Shown: positions 1-8,725, counted from the stretch's first letter. The stretch is DNA of 35,769 nucleotides from Alcanivorax sp. S71-1-4 (GCF_009846755.1 NZ_AQOR01000036.1:1-35769); one strand, 5' to 3'. Translations and numbers: made by a program. The notes: generated from the sequence alone by a model not told the origin.

Positions 1-16
1 GCTCTACCCACCCTAC
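1..16. repeat. Right end of a family-1 palindromic repeat (cut by window start)
   Basis: The first bases, GCTCTACCCACCCTAC, match the right terminus of the three complete family-1 repeats at 1353, 12580 and 34231. It ends in the usual flanking TAC and lies about 10 bases from the stop codon of the small minus-strand gene at 26..175, so it sits at a gene 3' end like the other copies. Confidence 0.8.
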
Positions 17-25
17 CCCCCTTTC

Positions 26-175
26 CTAGAAATAGACCAACAGACCGGATAGCCCGACCAGGATCAGATAGAAGGCCACGATGTAATTCAGCAGGCGTGG
101 CACGATCAGGATCAGCACCCCCGCCAGCAGCGACAGCAGGGCAACGATAAATGCGGTATCCACGTTAATGGTCAC
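26..175 (-). CDS. Small DUF3096-like membrane protein (49 aa)
   Basis: A 49-codon frame starts at GTG (175) and stops at TAG (26-28). An AAGGAGG Shine-Dalgarno lies about 7 bases upstream, which decides the start. The product begins VTINVDTAFIVALL, then has a hydrophobic segment, a short break at VPRLLNYI and a second hydrophobic segment ending in GLLVYF, so it should be a two-helix membrane miniprotein. The segment with ILIVPRLLNYIVAFYLI looks like the DUF3096 family as I remember it; the function of that family is unknown. It is transcribed divergently from pyrC. The strong ribosome site and the family-like motif argue that it is real despite its size. Confidence 0.75.
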   Translation of the reverse strand: MTINVDTAFIVALLSLLAGVLILIVPRLLNYIVAFYLILVGLSGLLVYF

Positions 176-321
176 GGAAAGCCTCCTTCATTCCGGCGTC
201 TTCACCCCCAGCATGCCGCAATCCGGCAGGCGTCTTTGCAAAAGGGGTTAAAATCTGCCCTTATCGACCGCTGCCGGGGGATGTATCCTTGGCACCCCCA
301 GAGCGCGCCTGCGAGGTTTCC

Positions 322-1356
322 ATGTCCGAGACGTTGACCATCACCCGCCCCGATGACTGGCATCTGCATTTCCGCGACGGCGGCATGCTCAACGGGACCG
401 TCCCGGCCACCGCGCGCGTGTTTCGCCGCGCCATCGTCATGCCGAATACCGTGCCCCCCGTCATCAACGCCGGCCACGCCGCCGCCTACCGCGAGCGCAT
501 TCTCAACGCCGTGCCAGCGGGCGTGGACTTCGAGCCACTGATGGTGATCTACCTTACCGACGCGACCACGGCCCGGGACATTGCCGACGCCGCCGCCAGC
601 GGCATCGTGTTCGGCGCCAAACTGTATCCGGCCGGTGCCACCACCAATTCCGACAGCGGCGTGCGCGACCCGGCCGGCATCATGCACCTGTACGAAGCGC
701 TGGAAAAACACGACCTGCCGCTGCTGTTGCACGCAGAAGTCACCGAGTCAGAGATTGATGTCTTTGACCGCGAAAAGGTCTTTATCGACCGTTACCTGAA
801 CGACATCCGCACACGTTTCCCGGCACTGCGCATCGTGTTCGAGCATGTCACCACCCTGGAAGGCGTGCAGTTTGTCCGTGACGCCGGCGACCTGACCGCC
901 GCCAGCGTGACCCCGCAGCACCTGATGATGAACCGCAACGATCTGCTGGTGGGCGGCGTGCACACGCACAACTACTGCCTGCCGGTGCTCAAGCGCCGCG
1001 ATCACCAGCAGGTGATCCAGCAGGTGGTCCTCAGCGGCCACCCGCGCTTTTTCCTCGGCACCGATTCCGCGCCGCACGCACGGCACCGCAAGGAAGCCGC
1101 CTGCGGCTGCGCCGGTTGCTATTCCGCGCCGGCGGCACTGGAGCTGTACGCCACCTTCTTCGAGGAATTCAACGCCCTGGACAAGCTGGAAGCCTTCGCC
1201 AGCCACTTCGGCCCGGATTTCTACCGGTTGCCGCGCAACAGCGATACGGTGACGCTGGTGCGCGAGAGCTGGCAGGTGCCTGACGCCCAGGAAATGGACG
1301 GCCAGCCAGTCGTACCCTGGCAAGCAGGCCGCACCCTGCACTGGAAATTGCGGTAG
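322..1356 (+). CDS. pyrC: Dihydroorotase, homodimeric type
   Basis: Cytosolic zinc enzyme of de novo pyrimidine synthesis; it interconverts carbamoyl-aspartate and dihydroorotate. The 344-residue product has the class II dihydroorotase length. Visible signature residues are the HxH motif WHLHFRDG (H14, H16), the lysine in GAKLYPAGATTN that is carboxylated in the family, histidines in LLLHAEV and FEHVTT, and the aspartate in GTDSAPH. I chose ATG 322 (preceded by GCGAGG) over an in-frame TTG at 289 because the family starts just before the TRPDDWHLH segment. The stop codon TAG (1354-1356) is formed by the first bases of the family-1 repeat that follows, and the gene converges on the ABC exporter at 1517. 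Confidence 0.97.
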   Translation: MSETLTITRPDDWHLHFRDGGMLNGTVPATARVFRRAIVMPNTVPPVINAGHAAAYRERILNAVPAGVDFEPLMVIYLTDATTARDIADAAASGIVFGAKLYPAGATTNSDSGVRDPAGIMHLYEALEKHDLPLLLHAEVTESEIDVFDREKVFIDRYLNDIRTRFPALRIVFEHVTTLEGVQFVRDAGDLTAASVTPQHLMMNRNDLLVGGVHTHNYCLPVLKRRDHQQVIQQVVLSGHPRFFLGTDSAPHARHRKEAACGCAGCYSAPAALELYATFFEEFNALDKLEAFASHFGPDFYRLPRNSDTVTLVRESWQVPDAQEMDGQPVVPWQAGRTLHWKLR

Positions 1357-1520
1357 GGTGGGTAGAGCCAAAGGCGAAACCCACAATGTCCATGTAGCGC
1401 ACTGCTCGCACAAAATCAGCGGAACTGCCCGGCTCCGCGCAGGTCAGTTTCGATGATTTTGCGGGAGTGAATAAGGGGCATGGGCCCGGTGGGTTTCGCC
1501 TTTGGCTCTACCCACCCTAC
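1353..1520. repeat. Family-1 palindromic (MITE-like) repeat, copy A, 168 bp
   Basis: Perfect 32-bp terminal inverted repeats (1353-1384 and 1489-1520) begin GTAGGGTGGGTAGAGC and continue through GGCGAAACCCAC. An imperfect inner stem pairs CACTGCTCGCACAAAATCA with TGATTTTGCGGGAGTG. No coding capacity. The TA next to each outer G could be a duplicated TA target. The left TAG is the pyrC stop and the right one (read on the minus strand) is the ABC-exporter stop. As a hairpin between convergent genes it may also terminate transcription from both sides. Confidence 0.88.
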
Positions 1521-3313
1521 GGCGCACTTTCGGCAGGTTCTCGTGACTGTTGTTGCCACAGGCGCGCATACACGCCCTGCTCCGCCAGCAACTGCTCATG
1601 CGTGCCGCGCTCGACAATGCGGCCCTGTTCCATCACCAGGATCTGCTCGGCATCCCGTACAGTGGAAAGCCGGTGGGCAATCACCAGCGTGGTGCGCTGC
1701 CGCGCCACTTCGTTGAGCGCACCAAGCACCGCCTGTTCCGACACCGAATCCAGTGATGAGGTTGCCTCGTCCAGCAGCAGGATCGGCGGGTTCTTCAGCA
1801 GCACCCGCGCCAGCGCGATACGCTGCTTCTCACCACCGGACAGCTTCAGCCCCCGCTCGCCCACTTTGGTCTGCACTCCTTCCGGCAACGCTTCGATAAA
1901 CTGCGCCAGATGCGCCAGCCGTATCGCGTCCTGGACTTCTTCGTCGCTGGCCCCCGGCCGGCCGTAGGCCACGTTGTTATAAATGGTGTCGTTGAACAGC
2001 ACGGTATCCTGCGGCACCACACCGATGGCCGCACGCAGGCTCTGTTGTGTCACGTCGCGCAGGTCAGCCCCGTTGATGCGGATGGCGCCGGCATCCACGT
2101 CAAAGAAGCGGAACAACAGACGCCCCAGGGTGGATTTGCCCGCGCCGCTGCTGCCTACCACCGCCACCTTGTGGCCGGTGGGTACGGTGAAACTGACGTC
2201 GCGCAGAATCTGGCGGTCAGGGTGGTAACCGAAACGCACCTGTTCAAAACGAATGCCTTCACCGCACTCCGGCAGTGGTCCTGCGTCGGGTCGGTCCACC
2301 ACTTTCGGGGGCTGTTGCAGCAGCGAAAACATGCGCTCCACATTCACCAGCGCCTGGCGGATTTCGCGGTAAATAAACCCCAGCGCATTGAGTGGAATGA
2401 ACAACTGGATCAGGTAGGCATTGATCATGGTCAGGTCACCCAGGCTGATCTCACCACTCTGCACCTGCCGCACCGCCATCCACATCATCACCGTCATGGT
2501 CACGGCAATGATCAACGCCTGCCCGGCATTCAGCGCTGCCAGCGACAGCCGGTTCTTCATGCGCGCCTGTTCCCAGTCGGCCAGGTCAACGTCATAGCGG
2601 CGTGATTCGAACGCCTCGTTGCCGAAGTACTTCACCGTTTCGAAATTCAGCAGGCTGTCGACGGCGCGCGTGTTCGAGCGATTGTCCATCTCGTTGGATT
2701 CACGCACGAAGCGCGTGCGCCATTCCGTCACCCGCACCGAGAACAGCACATAGATCACCACCGCCAGCAGCACCACGGTCACATAGCCGGGTGAAAACAC
2801 GGCAAACAGAATGCCGGCTACCAGCACGATCTCCAGCAACGTCGGCACAATATTGAACAGGGTAAAACGCAGCAGAAAACTGATACCGCTGGTGCCCCGC
2901 TCGATATCCCGCGCCAGCCCGCCGGTGCGGCGCGACAAGTGAAAATCCAGTTCCAGTTGATGCAGGTGCTCGAAAACTTCCAGCGACACCCGCCGCATGG
3001 CGCGCTCGGCCACGCGGGCGAAGACCGCGTCACGCAGTTCACTGAACAGCGTCGACGCCAGCCGCAGCAGCCCGTACGCCACCACCAGCAACGCCGGCAC
3101 TGCCAGCAGGCCAGTGGCACGGTCACCCGCTTCCAGCGCATCGACGATGTATTTCAGCGCCACCGGCATCGCCACCATGGCCAGCTTGGCAGCCACCAGC
3201 AGGGCCAGCGCCAGCAGCACACGCCCGCGGAATTCCATCAGGTAAGGCCACAGACGGCGCACAATGCGCCAGTCGGGGCGCGTGTCGATCTCGGTATCCT
3301 GCAAACGGTGCAA
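1517..3313 (-). CDS. Atm1-like ABC exporter (permease-ATPase fusion)
   Basis: 598-residue half-transporter expected to dimerise in the inner membrane. Residues about 25-330 form a six-helix ABC-exporter domain containing LLNFETVKYFGNE, a segment typical of the Atm1/HMT1 branch (mitochondrial Atm1, bacterial Atm1-like exporters of glutathione conjugates or metal-thiol complexes). The nucleotide-binding domain follows: Walker A GSSGAGKST (387-395), signature LSGGEKQR (from 491), Walker B ILLLDE (511-516) and H-loop H547. The Atm1 branch is clear; the exact cargo is inference. Transcription is divergent from the monooxygenase at 3426. The TAG stop (1517-1519) is formed by the right end of the family-1 repeat. 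Confidence 0.92.
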   Translation of the reverse strand: MHRLQDTEIDTRPDWRIVRRLWPYLMEFRGRVLLALALLVAAKLAMVAMPVALKYIVDALEAGDRATGLLAVPALLVVAYGLLRLASTLFSELRDAVFARVAERAMRRVSLEVFEHLHQLELDFHLSRRTGGLARDIERGTSGISFLLRFTLFNIVPTLLEIVLVAGILFAVFSPGYVTVVLLAVVIYVLFSVRVTEWRTRFVRESNEMDNRSNTRAVDSLLNFETVKYFGNEAFESRRYDVDLADWEQARMKNRLSLAALNAGQALIIAVTMTVMMWMAVRQVQSGEISLGDLTMINAYLIQLFIPLNALGFIYREIRQALVNVERMFSLLQQPPKVVDRPDAGPLPECGEGIRFEQVRFGYHPDRQILRDVSFTVPTGHKVAVVGSSGAGKSTLGRLLFRFFDVDAGAIRINGADLRDVTQQSLRAAIGVVPQDTVLFNDTIYNNVAYGRPGASDEEVQDAIRLAHLAQFIEALPEGVQTKVGERGLKLSGGEKQRIALARVLLKNPPILLLDEATSSLDSVSEQAVLGALNEVARQRTTLVIAHRLSTVRDAEQILVMEQGRIVERGTHEQLLAEQGVYARLWQQQSREPAESAP

Positions 3314-3425
3314 AACAGTCTCTCTCTGTCCGGGGCGGGCGCGTCATCATACTCCGCCGGGGCTTGAACCGGTGACCTGGTGCCCACATTAACGGAGCAC
3401 TTTATGCCCCCAACGGGAGCCGTGC

Positions 3426-4421
3426 ATGACCCGCCTGCAAGACACCGCCTTCTCCATGCTCGATCTGGTACCGATCCGGGACACCGGCACCGAAGCCGAG
3501 GCCCTGGCCAATTCACTGCAACTGGCGCGCCACGTGGAAGCCCTGGGCTTCCAGCGCTTCTGGCTCGCCGAACACCACAACATGGACGGTGTGGCCAGCT
3601 CTGCCACTGCGGTGCTGGTGGGTTATATTGCCGCCGGCACGTCTCGCATCCGCGTCGGCTCCGGCGGCGTGATGCTGCCAAACCACGCGCCACTGGTGGT
3701 GGCGGAGCAGTTCGGTACGCTGGCGACACTGTACCCCGGCCGCATTGACCTGGGGCTGGGCCGCGCGCCCGGTGCGGACCGCACTACGCTGATGGCGTTG
3801 CGGCGCAGCGCAGACGATGGCGAGGATTTCCCCGAGCACGTCAGCACATTGCAGGCCCTGCTTGGCCCGGCGCAGCCCGGCCAGAAGCTGTTCGCCGTAC
3901 CGGGCACCGACACCCGCGTGCCCATCTGGCTGCTGGGTTCCAGCCTGTTCAGCGCGCAGCTCGCCGCGCAGCGCGGCCTGCCTTATGCCTTCGCCTCGCA
4001 CTTCGCGCCGCGCATGCTGCATCAGGCGCTGCGCATCTACCGCGACAATTTCCAGCCGTCCGCCACCCTGGACAAACCCTACGTGATGGTGGGCGTGCCG
4101 TTACAGGCCGCCCCCACCAACGAGGAAGCCGAATACATCGCCACCACCGCCTACCAGCGCGCGCTGGCGCTGATTCGCGGGCACAGCCTGAAACTGGTGC
4201 CGCCCGTGCCAAGCATGGCCTCGCGATGGCTGCCACATGAGCAGGACGCGGTGGGCAACCTGTATGGACTGGCGGTGATTGGCGGGCCGGAGCGGGTGAA
4301 ACAGCGGCTGGACATGATCGTCGAGCAAACCCAGGCGGATGAGATCATCTTCACCTGCGACATGTACGACCAGGCACACCGGTTGCGCGCCTGCGAGATC
4401 GTGGCCGCGCTGCGGGACTAG
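3426..4421 (+). CDS. Luciferase-like (LLM class) flavin-dependent monooxygenase
   Basis: 331-residue TIM-barrel oxidoreductase of the bacterial luciferase-like family, closest in style to the YhbW/MsnO8 subgroup of single-subunit alkanal monooxygenase homologues. Typical segments are [10 protein letters not shown] at the N-terminus, FWLAEHHNM, the flavin-pocket strand [16 protein letters not shown], and [16 protein letters not shown]. It should use reduced FMN from a separate reductase; the substrate cannot be inferred. The chosen ATG has GGGAG about 8 bases upstream; an in-frame start further up is not needed. The 112-bp gap to the divergent ABC exporter must hold both promoters. The TAG stop (4419-4421) lies at the left junction of a family-2 repeat, the G being the first base of the repeat. 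Confidence 0.88.
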   Translation: MTRLQDTAFSMLDLVPIRDTGTEAEALANSLQLARHVEALGFQRFWLAEHHNMDGVASSATAVLVGYIAAGTSRIRVGSGGVMLPNHAPLVVAEQFGTLATLYPGRIDLGLGRAPGADRTTLMALRRSADDGEDFPEHVSTLQALLGPAQPGQKLFAVPGTDTRVPIWLLGSSLFSAQLAAQRGLPYAFASHFAPRMLHQALRIYRDNFQPSATLDKPYVMVGVPLQAAPTNEEAEYIATTAYQRALALIRGHSLKLVPPVPSMASRWLPHEQDAVGNLYGLAVIGGPERVKQRLDMIVEQTQADEIIFTCDMYDQAHRLRACEIVAALRD

Positions 4422-4573
4422 CAGGCTGCTGAAAAACAGCCTGTGCAGACAGCTTGATCAAGCTGTCTGCACATCAGGCGCGGCAAGCGATTGATTTTTC
4501 GCGCCCACCTTTGCGGACCTGCGCCGCAAAGGTGGCCTGGAAAAACCTCGAAGAGGCTTTTTCAACACTCTGC
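4421..4573. repeat. Family-2 palindromic (MITE-like) repeat, copy 1, 153 bp
   Basis: Begins GCAGGCTGCTGAAAAACAGC and ends CTTTTTCAACACTCTGC, giving imperfect terminal inverted repeats. Inside are a palindrome centred on TTGATCAA (GCAGACAGCTTGATCAAGC and its complement) and a second stem, CCACCTTTGCGG / CCGCAAAGGTGG. Flanks are CTA on the left and TAG on the right. The copy at 7346 has exactly the same length. The two TAG codons at its borders are the stops of the convergent genes on each side. Confidence 0.85.
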
Positions 4574-4869
4574 TAGGCGCGCTGACGCTGGCGCTTGAGA
4601 AACAGAATGCAGGCCGCCGGCACGTGCGTGATACCGAAGGCACTGACGAACACCAGCCAGGGCGTCAGGCCCGGCTGAACGCCCGCCAGCGGCCCGGCAT
4701 CGCTGAACAGATAGCTCATCATGAGACCGAACGCCGTGCCGACGCCAATCAGGATCAGGCGCGTGGCGCGGCGTTGCAGCACCGTATCACTGTGAAAGCG
4801 CAGCCGCAGGTGGGTGTACCACACCGCCACGAGGCCCATCAGCGCCATCAGTACCAGTAATATCTGCAT
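4573..4869 (-). CDS. Small membrane protein of unknown function (98 aa)
   Basis: 98 residues with three hydrophobic stretches (about 2-18, 36-52 and 68-91) separated by basic loops such as RLRF and QRRATR, and a basic tail LKRQRQRA; most likely a three-helix inner-membrane protein. AGGAG lies about 7 bases before the ATG. I do not recognise the family. The TAG stop (4573-4575) is built by the right end of the family-2 repeat, so the C-terminus may not be ancestral. Downstream on the other strand is the monooxygenase; nothing links their functions. Confidence 0.7.
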   Translation of the reverse strand: MQILLVLMALMGLVAVWYTHLRLRFHSDTVLQRRATRLILIGVGTAFGLMMSYLFSDAGPLAGVQPGLTPWLVFVSAFGITHVPAACILFLKRQRQRA

Positions 4870-5099
4870 TGCATTCTCCTGCCAGCAGCCGTCACCAGCA
4901 TGTCATAGGCTCAAGTCAGCCTTCATCCCTGGACACCACCGGCGCCGGGCCTCTGGCGTAAAACCGCGTAAAACCAGCGCGCCACCCGACGCAATCCGTT
5001 GCCCGTCTCGCCTGCGGCTGGGCATAGTCCGGGAGGAACACAGGGATACCGGCTCTTGAGCACCACCATCAGCGCCACACGGCCACCTGAGGAGGGACC
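4870..5099. other. Intergenic region upstream of egtB (230 bp)
   Basis: Lies between the divergent small membrane gene and egtB and should contain both promoters. I see a strong ribosome site (GAGGAGGGACC before the egtB ATG) but no convincing promoter pair, operator or RNA gene. Confidence 0.4.
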
Positions 5100-6383
5100 A
5101 TGCAGCACCGGCAAGCCAGCACGGCCGAGGACGCCAAGCGCTCACTCACAGCACACTTCAATGCCGTGCGTGCCCGTTCGGAAGAGGCCTGCGCGCCGCT
5201 GGACATCGAGGATTATTCGCTTCAGGCGATGCCCGAAACCAGCCCGCCGAAATGGCATCTGGCGCACACCACCTGGTTTTTCGAGACGTTCCTGCTGGCA
5301 CCCTGTGTGCCCGGCTATACGCCCTTCAATCCCGCCTTCCGTTACCTGTTCAATTCCTACTACAACGGCATTGGTGCCCAGTTCAGCCGCGCACAGCGCG
5401 GCCTGCTGTCACGGCCCACTCTGGCTGAGGTGCTGGCCTGGCGGGAAACCGTCAACCAGGGAGTGCGCGGCCTGCTCGCGCGCGGGCTGGACGAGGACAT
5501 GCAACGCCGTCTGCTCACCGGCCTGCACCACGAGCAGCAACACCAGGAACTGTTCTTCACCGACATCCAGTACAGCCTCTCCTGCAATCCGCTCAAGCCA
5601 GCCTATCGTACGCATCCGGGGGCCTGGCTCAGCGGCGACGACATTCCGCCGCTGCAATGGCACGCCCTGCCGGAAGGTCTGTACGCGCTCGGCGCCACCG
5701 GTGCGGAGGACTTTGCCTTCGACAACGAGACACCCCGCCACCGCGCCTTCCTGCCCGCGTTCGAGCTGGCCTCGCGCCCGGTCACCAACGGCGAATGGCT
5801 GGCGTTCATGGCCGACGGCGGCTACGACGACCCGGCCCTGTGGCTGTCCGACGGCTGGACAGCCCGCCAGCAGCAAGGCTGGCAGGCGCCACTGTACTGG
5901 CAGCATGACGAACACACCGGCTGGCAGAGTTTCACCCTGTACGGCATGCAGCCCATCGATCCGGCGCGGCCGGTATGCCACGTCAGTGCGTATGAAGCCG
6001 ACGCCTTCGCGCGCTGGGCCGGCGCACGCCTGCCCACCGAATACGAGTGGGAAGCCGCTGCGCAACACCTCGGCGCGCGGGTCGACGACGGCCACTTTGC
6101 CGACGACGGCCACTATCACCCGCGCCCGGTGCGCGCCACCCAACTGCTGGGCAGCGTCTGGGAATGGACCGCCAGCAGCTACGGCCCCTACCCCGGCTAC
6201 CAGCCACCGGCCGGCGCCCTGGGCGAATACAACGGCAAATTCATGTGTAACCAGCTGGTGCTGCGCGGTGGCAGTTGCGTGTCCGCCGCCGCCCATATCC
6301 GCACCAGCTACCGCAACTTCTTTTACCCGCCGGATCGCTGGCAGTTCAGCGGCCTGCGCCTGGCCAGAGGGAAACAGCCATGA
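5100..6383 (+). CDS. egtB: Ergothioneine biosynthesis sulfoxide synthase EgtB
   Basis: 427 residues. An N-terminal DinB-type four-helix domain (about 15-165) carries the three-histidine iron site expected of EgtB: H56 in WHLAHTTWFFE, and H144 and H148 in GLHHEQQHQE. The C-terminal half is a formylglycine-generating-enzyme-like (C-type lectin) domain with VTNGEWLAFMADGG, LPTEYEWEAAA, LGSVWEWT and VLRGGSCVS. The enzyme couples hercynine to a thiol (cysteine or gamma-glutamylcysteine) using O2 and Fe(II). No egtA or egtC is present beside it, so direct use of cysteine is possible but is inference. A strong GGAGG precedes the ATG. The stop overlaps the egtD start (ATGA), which predicts translational coupling. 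Confidence 0.94.
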   Translation: MQHRQASTAEDAKRSLTAHFNAVRARSEEACAPLDIEDYSLQAMPETSPPKWHLAHTTWFFETFLLAPCVPGYTPFNPAFRYLFNSYYNGIGAQFSRAQRGLLSRPTLAEVLAWRETVNQGVRGLLARGLDEDMQRRLLTGLHHEQQHQELFFTDIQYSLSCNPLKPAYRTHPGAWLSGDDIPPLQWHALPEGLYALGATGAEDFAFDNETPRHRAFLPAFELASRPVTNGEWLAFMADGGYDDPALWLSDGWTARQQQGWQAPLYWQHDEHTGWQSFTLYGMQPIDPARPVCHVSAYEADAFARWAGARLPTEYEWEAAAQHLGARVDDGHFADDGHYHPRPVRATQLLGSVWEWTASSYGPYPGYQPPAGALGEYNGKFMCNQLVLRGGSCVSAAAHIRTSYRNFFYPPDRWQFSGLRLARGKQP

Positions 6384-7357
6384 CCGCCCAGCCGCAACTG
6401 CACGCCCCGACTTTCGACTATATCGACAGCGGCCCGCCGCCCGACAACAGTGTGGCCGAGCTGATGGCCGGGCTGAGCGGCCCGCGCAAACGTGTCAGCC
6501 CCAAGTACTTCTATGACGAGCGCGGTTCCGAACTGTTCGAACAGATCACCGAGCAACCGGAGTACTACCCCACCCGCACCGAGCGCAGCATCCTGCGCCA
6601 GCACTGCGGCGACATCGCCAGACGGCTTGGCCGCCGGCAATTGCTGCTGGAACCCGGCGCCGGCAGTTGCGAAAAAGTGCGCCTGCTGCTGGACAGCCTG
6701 CAACCCGCCGCCTATGTCCCGATGGATATCAGCGGCGAGTTCCTGTGCCAGTCCGCGCAACGGCTTACGGAGGAATATCCCTGGCTGCCGGTCACCGCGC
6801 TACGGGCCGATTTCACCCGCATGCCGGCCCTGCCCCGGGCGCTGCCGCCGGCACCACGCTGCCTGTTTTATCCCGGCTCCACACTCGGCAATTTCACCCC
6901 GGCAGAGGCACGACGCTTTCTCTGCCACGCCGCCCGGCTGACCGGTCCCGGCGGACAACTCCTGCTCGGCATCGACCTGCACAAGGATCACGACGTACTG
7001 CATGCAGCCTATAACGACGCAGCCGGTGTCACTGCCGCCTTTAACCTGAACCTGCTCAATCACCTGAACCGATTGCTCGACGGCGAGTTCGACCCCGGCG
7101 CCTTCCGCCATGTGGCCGGCTACCACCGTGGGCGGCGGCGCATCGAAATGTATCTGGAAAGCCGCCATGCACAGCACGTGCGCTGCGGCGGCCGTACGGT
7201 GCAGTTCCGTCGTGGCGAGCGCATACTGACCGAGTACTCCTGCAAGTACACCCGGCACAGTTTCAGCCGGCTGGCCCGCCAGGCCGGCCTGGCCATCACC
7301 GGGCACTGGCAGGACGACGCCGGCCTGTTCGCGGTGTTTGCGCTGGCAGGCTGTTGA
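6380..7357 (+). CDS. egtD: L-histidine N-alpha-methyltransferase EgtD
   Basis: SAM-dependent enzyme that trimethylates histidine to hercynine, the first step of ergothioneine synthesis. 325 residues starting at the ATG that overlaps the egtB stop; upstream in-frame starts would lie inside egtB. Visible motifs: SPKYFYDERGSELFEQIT, the SAM loop LLLEPGAGSCEKVRLLLD, the acidic strand end YVPMDISGEFL, YPGSTLGNF and FNLNLLNHLNRLL, all in family order. Length matches characterised EgtD (about 320). Oddity: the last residues (AGC) and the TGA stop (7355-7357) are encoded by the left end of the family-2 repeat that starts at 7346, so the native C-terminus was probably replaced or trimmed by the repeat. 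Confidence 0.94.
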   Translation: MTAQPQLHAPTFDYIDSGPPPDNSVAELMAGLSGPRKRVSPKYFYDERGSELFEQITEQPEYYPTRTERSILRQHCGDIARRLGRRQLLLEPGAGSCEKVRLLLDSLQPAAYVPMDISGEFLCQSAQRLTEEYPWLPVTALRADFTRMPALPRALPPAPRCLFYPGSTLGNFTPAEARRFLCHAARLTGPGGQLLLGIDLHKDHDVLHAAYNDAAGVTAAFNLNLLNHLNRLLDGEFDPGAFRHVAGYHRGRRRIEMYLESRHAQHVRCGGRTVQFRRGERILTEYSCKYTRHSFSRLARQAGLAITGHWQDDAGLFAVFALAGC

Positions 7358-7498
7358 AAACAGCCTGTGCTGACGGCTTAATCAAGCCGTCAGCCAAATC
7401 AAGCGCCATCAGCGATTGATTTGGCGTGTCCACCTTTGCGGACCCGCGCCGCAAAGGTGGCTTGAAAAAGCCTCTTTGAGGCTTTTTCAACACCCCGC
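7346..7498. repeat. Family-2 palindromic (MITE-like) repeat, copy 2, 153 bp
   Basis: Same architecture and exactly the same length as the copy at 4421: left end GCAGGCTGTTGAAAACAGCC, palindrome around CGGCTTAATCAAGCCG, inner stem CCACCTTTGCGG / CCGCAAAGGTGG, right end GAGGCTTTTTCAACACC. It contains the egtD stop codon and separates egtD from the coiled-coil gene. I see no clear target duplication. Open frames crossing it are not genes. Confidence 0.85.
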
Positions 7499-7544
7499 AA
7501 AAGGTCAGCGCAGAGCAGCGGGCACCGTAACGGAGGAGGTATCC

Positions 7545-7841
7545 ATGGCAGAGCGCAAGGAATACATCGAACGCATCCGGGAAAAACTCGAGCAATGGAA
7601 CACTGAACTGACGCGGCTGGAACAACAGGCCCGCGACGCTGGCGAGGAGGCGCGACGCAACTGGGAAACGCGCAAACCGGAACTGGAGCAGGTGCTGGCC
7701 GACATGGAACAGCGCGTGCGCGAGGCGCGTGACCATGCCGGCGACACCTGGGACGCCACCCGCGCCCGGCTGGAACAGGGCTGGCAGAAAATCAACCGCG
7801 AGCTGCACGAACTGACCGAGCGGCTGTTCCCCGGCAATTGA
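7545..7841 (+). CDS. Short coiled-coil protein, sll1863-type stress-response family
   Basis: 98 residues, almost entirely charged heptad sequence (MAERKEYIERIREKLEQWN, then ETRKPELEQVLADMEQ and ARLEQGWQKINRELHELTERL), predicting a continuous helical coiled coil with no signal peptide or membrane segment. The opening 'xYIExIxxxLxxWNxEL' resembles the sll1863-type family as I recall it; the molecular role is unknown. ATG 7545 is chosen because GGAGGAGG lies 4-8 bases upstream; an upstream in-frame extension would run through the family-2 repeat. It has its own ribosome site after the repeat, so it is probably not part of egtBD. Confidence 0.75.
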   Translation: MAERKEYIERIREKLEQWNTELTRLEQQARDAGEEARRNWETRKPELEQVLADMEQRVREARDHAGDTWDATRARLEQGWQKINRELHELTERLFPGN

Positions 7842-7849
7842 CCCTGGCG

Positions 7850-7879
7850 CCGGGCGTTGCGCGGCGCCGCAACGCCCGG
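7850..7879. terminator. GC-rich hairpin between coiled-coil gene and secreted-protein gene
   Basis: CCGGGCGTTGCG (7850-7861) pairs perfectly with CGCAACGCCCGG (7868-7879) around a 6-base loop, 9 bases after the stop at 7841. There is no T-run, so it may be an attenuating or mRNA-stabilising hairpin and not a classical intrinsic terminator. Confidence 0.45.
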
Positions 7880-7937
7880 TACCGCTTGCCTTCCCTGCTA
7901 CGCTTGCCGCTTTCCGGGGATGCAAGAAGACCACACC

Positions 7938-8684
7938 ATGACCTATAAAAACCACGCCAGGCAGCTGCTGGCGAGCCTGCTGCTGTGCTGCGCCAGCGCG
8001 GCCCTTGCCCAGACACCCGCCGCACCAGACAGCCTCGACATGGCCGGGCAACTGGCCCTGCTGATCGCCGACGTCGGCATGATGCACTACGAGCCGGACA
8101 ACGGCGCCCATGTCGCCGGGGTCAAGGCGCGCATGCAGCGGTTATCACCCCTGATGGACCGCTATCTGGCGGCACAACCGTCTGCGGAGCGCCAGCGCCT
8201 GACACCGGAATGGCGGGCCATGCGCACGCTGTTGCTGGGCGACGATACCCAGGCCGGCCTTGTCGACGGCTACGACAGTTATCTGCATGCCACCTACTCG
8301 GCGCACCGCGACATCCTGCGTGACGCCATCTTCCGCGATGCCCGCCAGCAGGCCCGGGACGTGCCGGAACAGGCCACCCTGCAGGTGGCCCGCATCCTCA
8401 GCGGCTACATGCTGGTGGCCGCCAGCCCGTTCGGTTCGTTCGCCATGAGCAGCGAGGATGAAGACGCCGACCTGTCCCGACTGAGCCAGGACATGGACAC
8501 CCTGTGGCAGCAGTTGCTGGCCGACGCCCCGGCACAGAGCCCGCTGCGCGAGGCACAGACCAAATGGCTGTTCATTCGCGGCAGCGTGCTGCACGCCACC
8601 GAACAATCCCTGCCTTACATCGTCAGCCGCAACGCCCGGCAGATTCTGCTGACGCTGGCACGCCACGCACAGATAGCGTTGTAA
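7938..8684 (+). CDS. Secreted or periplasmic protein of unknown function (248 aa)
   Basis: MTYKNHARQLLASLLLCC followed by ASAALAQ is a clear Sec signal peptide, with likely signal-peptidase I cleavage after ALA near residue 24. The mature part is helical, rich in alanine, leucine and arginine, with no cysteine pattern or metal motif that I recognise. The C-terminal stretch SLPYIVSRNARQILLTLARH vaguely resembles the end of a periplasmic four-helix sensor domain, but I would not assign it. Start at ATG 7938 because upstream in-frame codons do not give a signal peptide. A hairpin terminator follows the gene. Neighbours give no functional hint. Confidence 0.75.
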   Translation: MTYKNHARQLLASLLLCCASAALAQTPAAPDSLDMAGQLALLIADVGMMHYEPDNGAHVAGVKARMQRLSPLMDRYLAAQPSAERQRLTPEWRAMRTLLLGDDTQAGLVDGYDSYLHATYSAHRDILRDAIFRDARQQARDVPEQATLQVARILSGYMLVAASPFGSFAMSSEDEDADLSRLSQDMDTLWQQLLADAPAQSPLREAQTKWLFIRGSVLHATEQSLPYIVSRNARQILLTLARHAQIAL

Positions 8685-8702
8685 GCACGCCACGCGGACA
8701 CA

Positions 8703-8725
8703 AAAAATGGCCGGGAGCCATTTTT
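8703..8725. terminator. Intrinsic terminator after the secreted-protein gene
   Basis: AAAAATGGC (8703-8711) and GCCATTTTT (8717-8725) form a 9-bp stem with a CGGGA loop and five T residues, 19 bases after the stop at 8684. The A-tract makes it usable from the other strand as well. Confidence 0.75.

Noticed and set aside
185-321. Pyrimidine-sensing leader upstream of pyrC
   Set aside because: A possible -10 (TAAAAT near 249) is present, but I could not find a matching -35 or the C-tract and hairpin arrangement of the E. coli pyrC control region.
4458-4643. Minus-strand frame reading VLKKPLRGFSRPPLRR through the family-2 repeat
   Set aside because: The same kind of sequence recurs in the other family-2 copy (7346-7498), so it is translated repeat DNA and not a gene.
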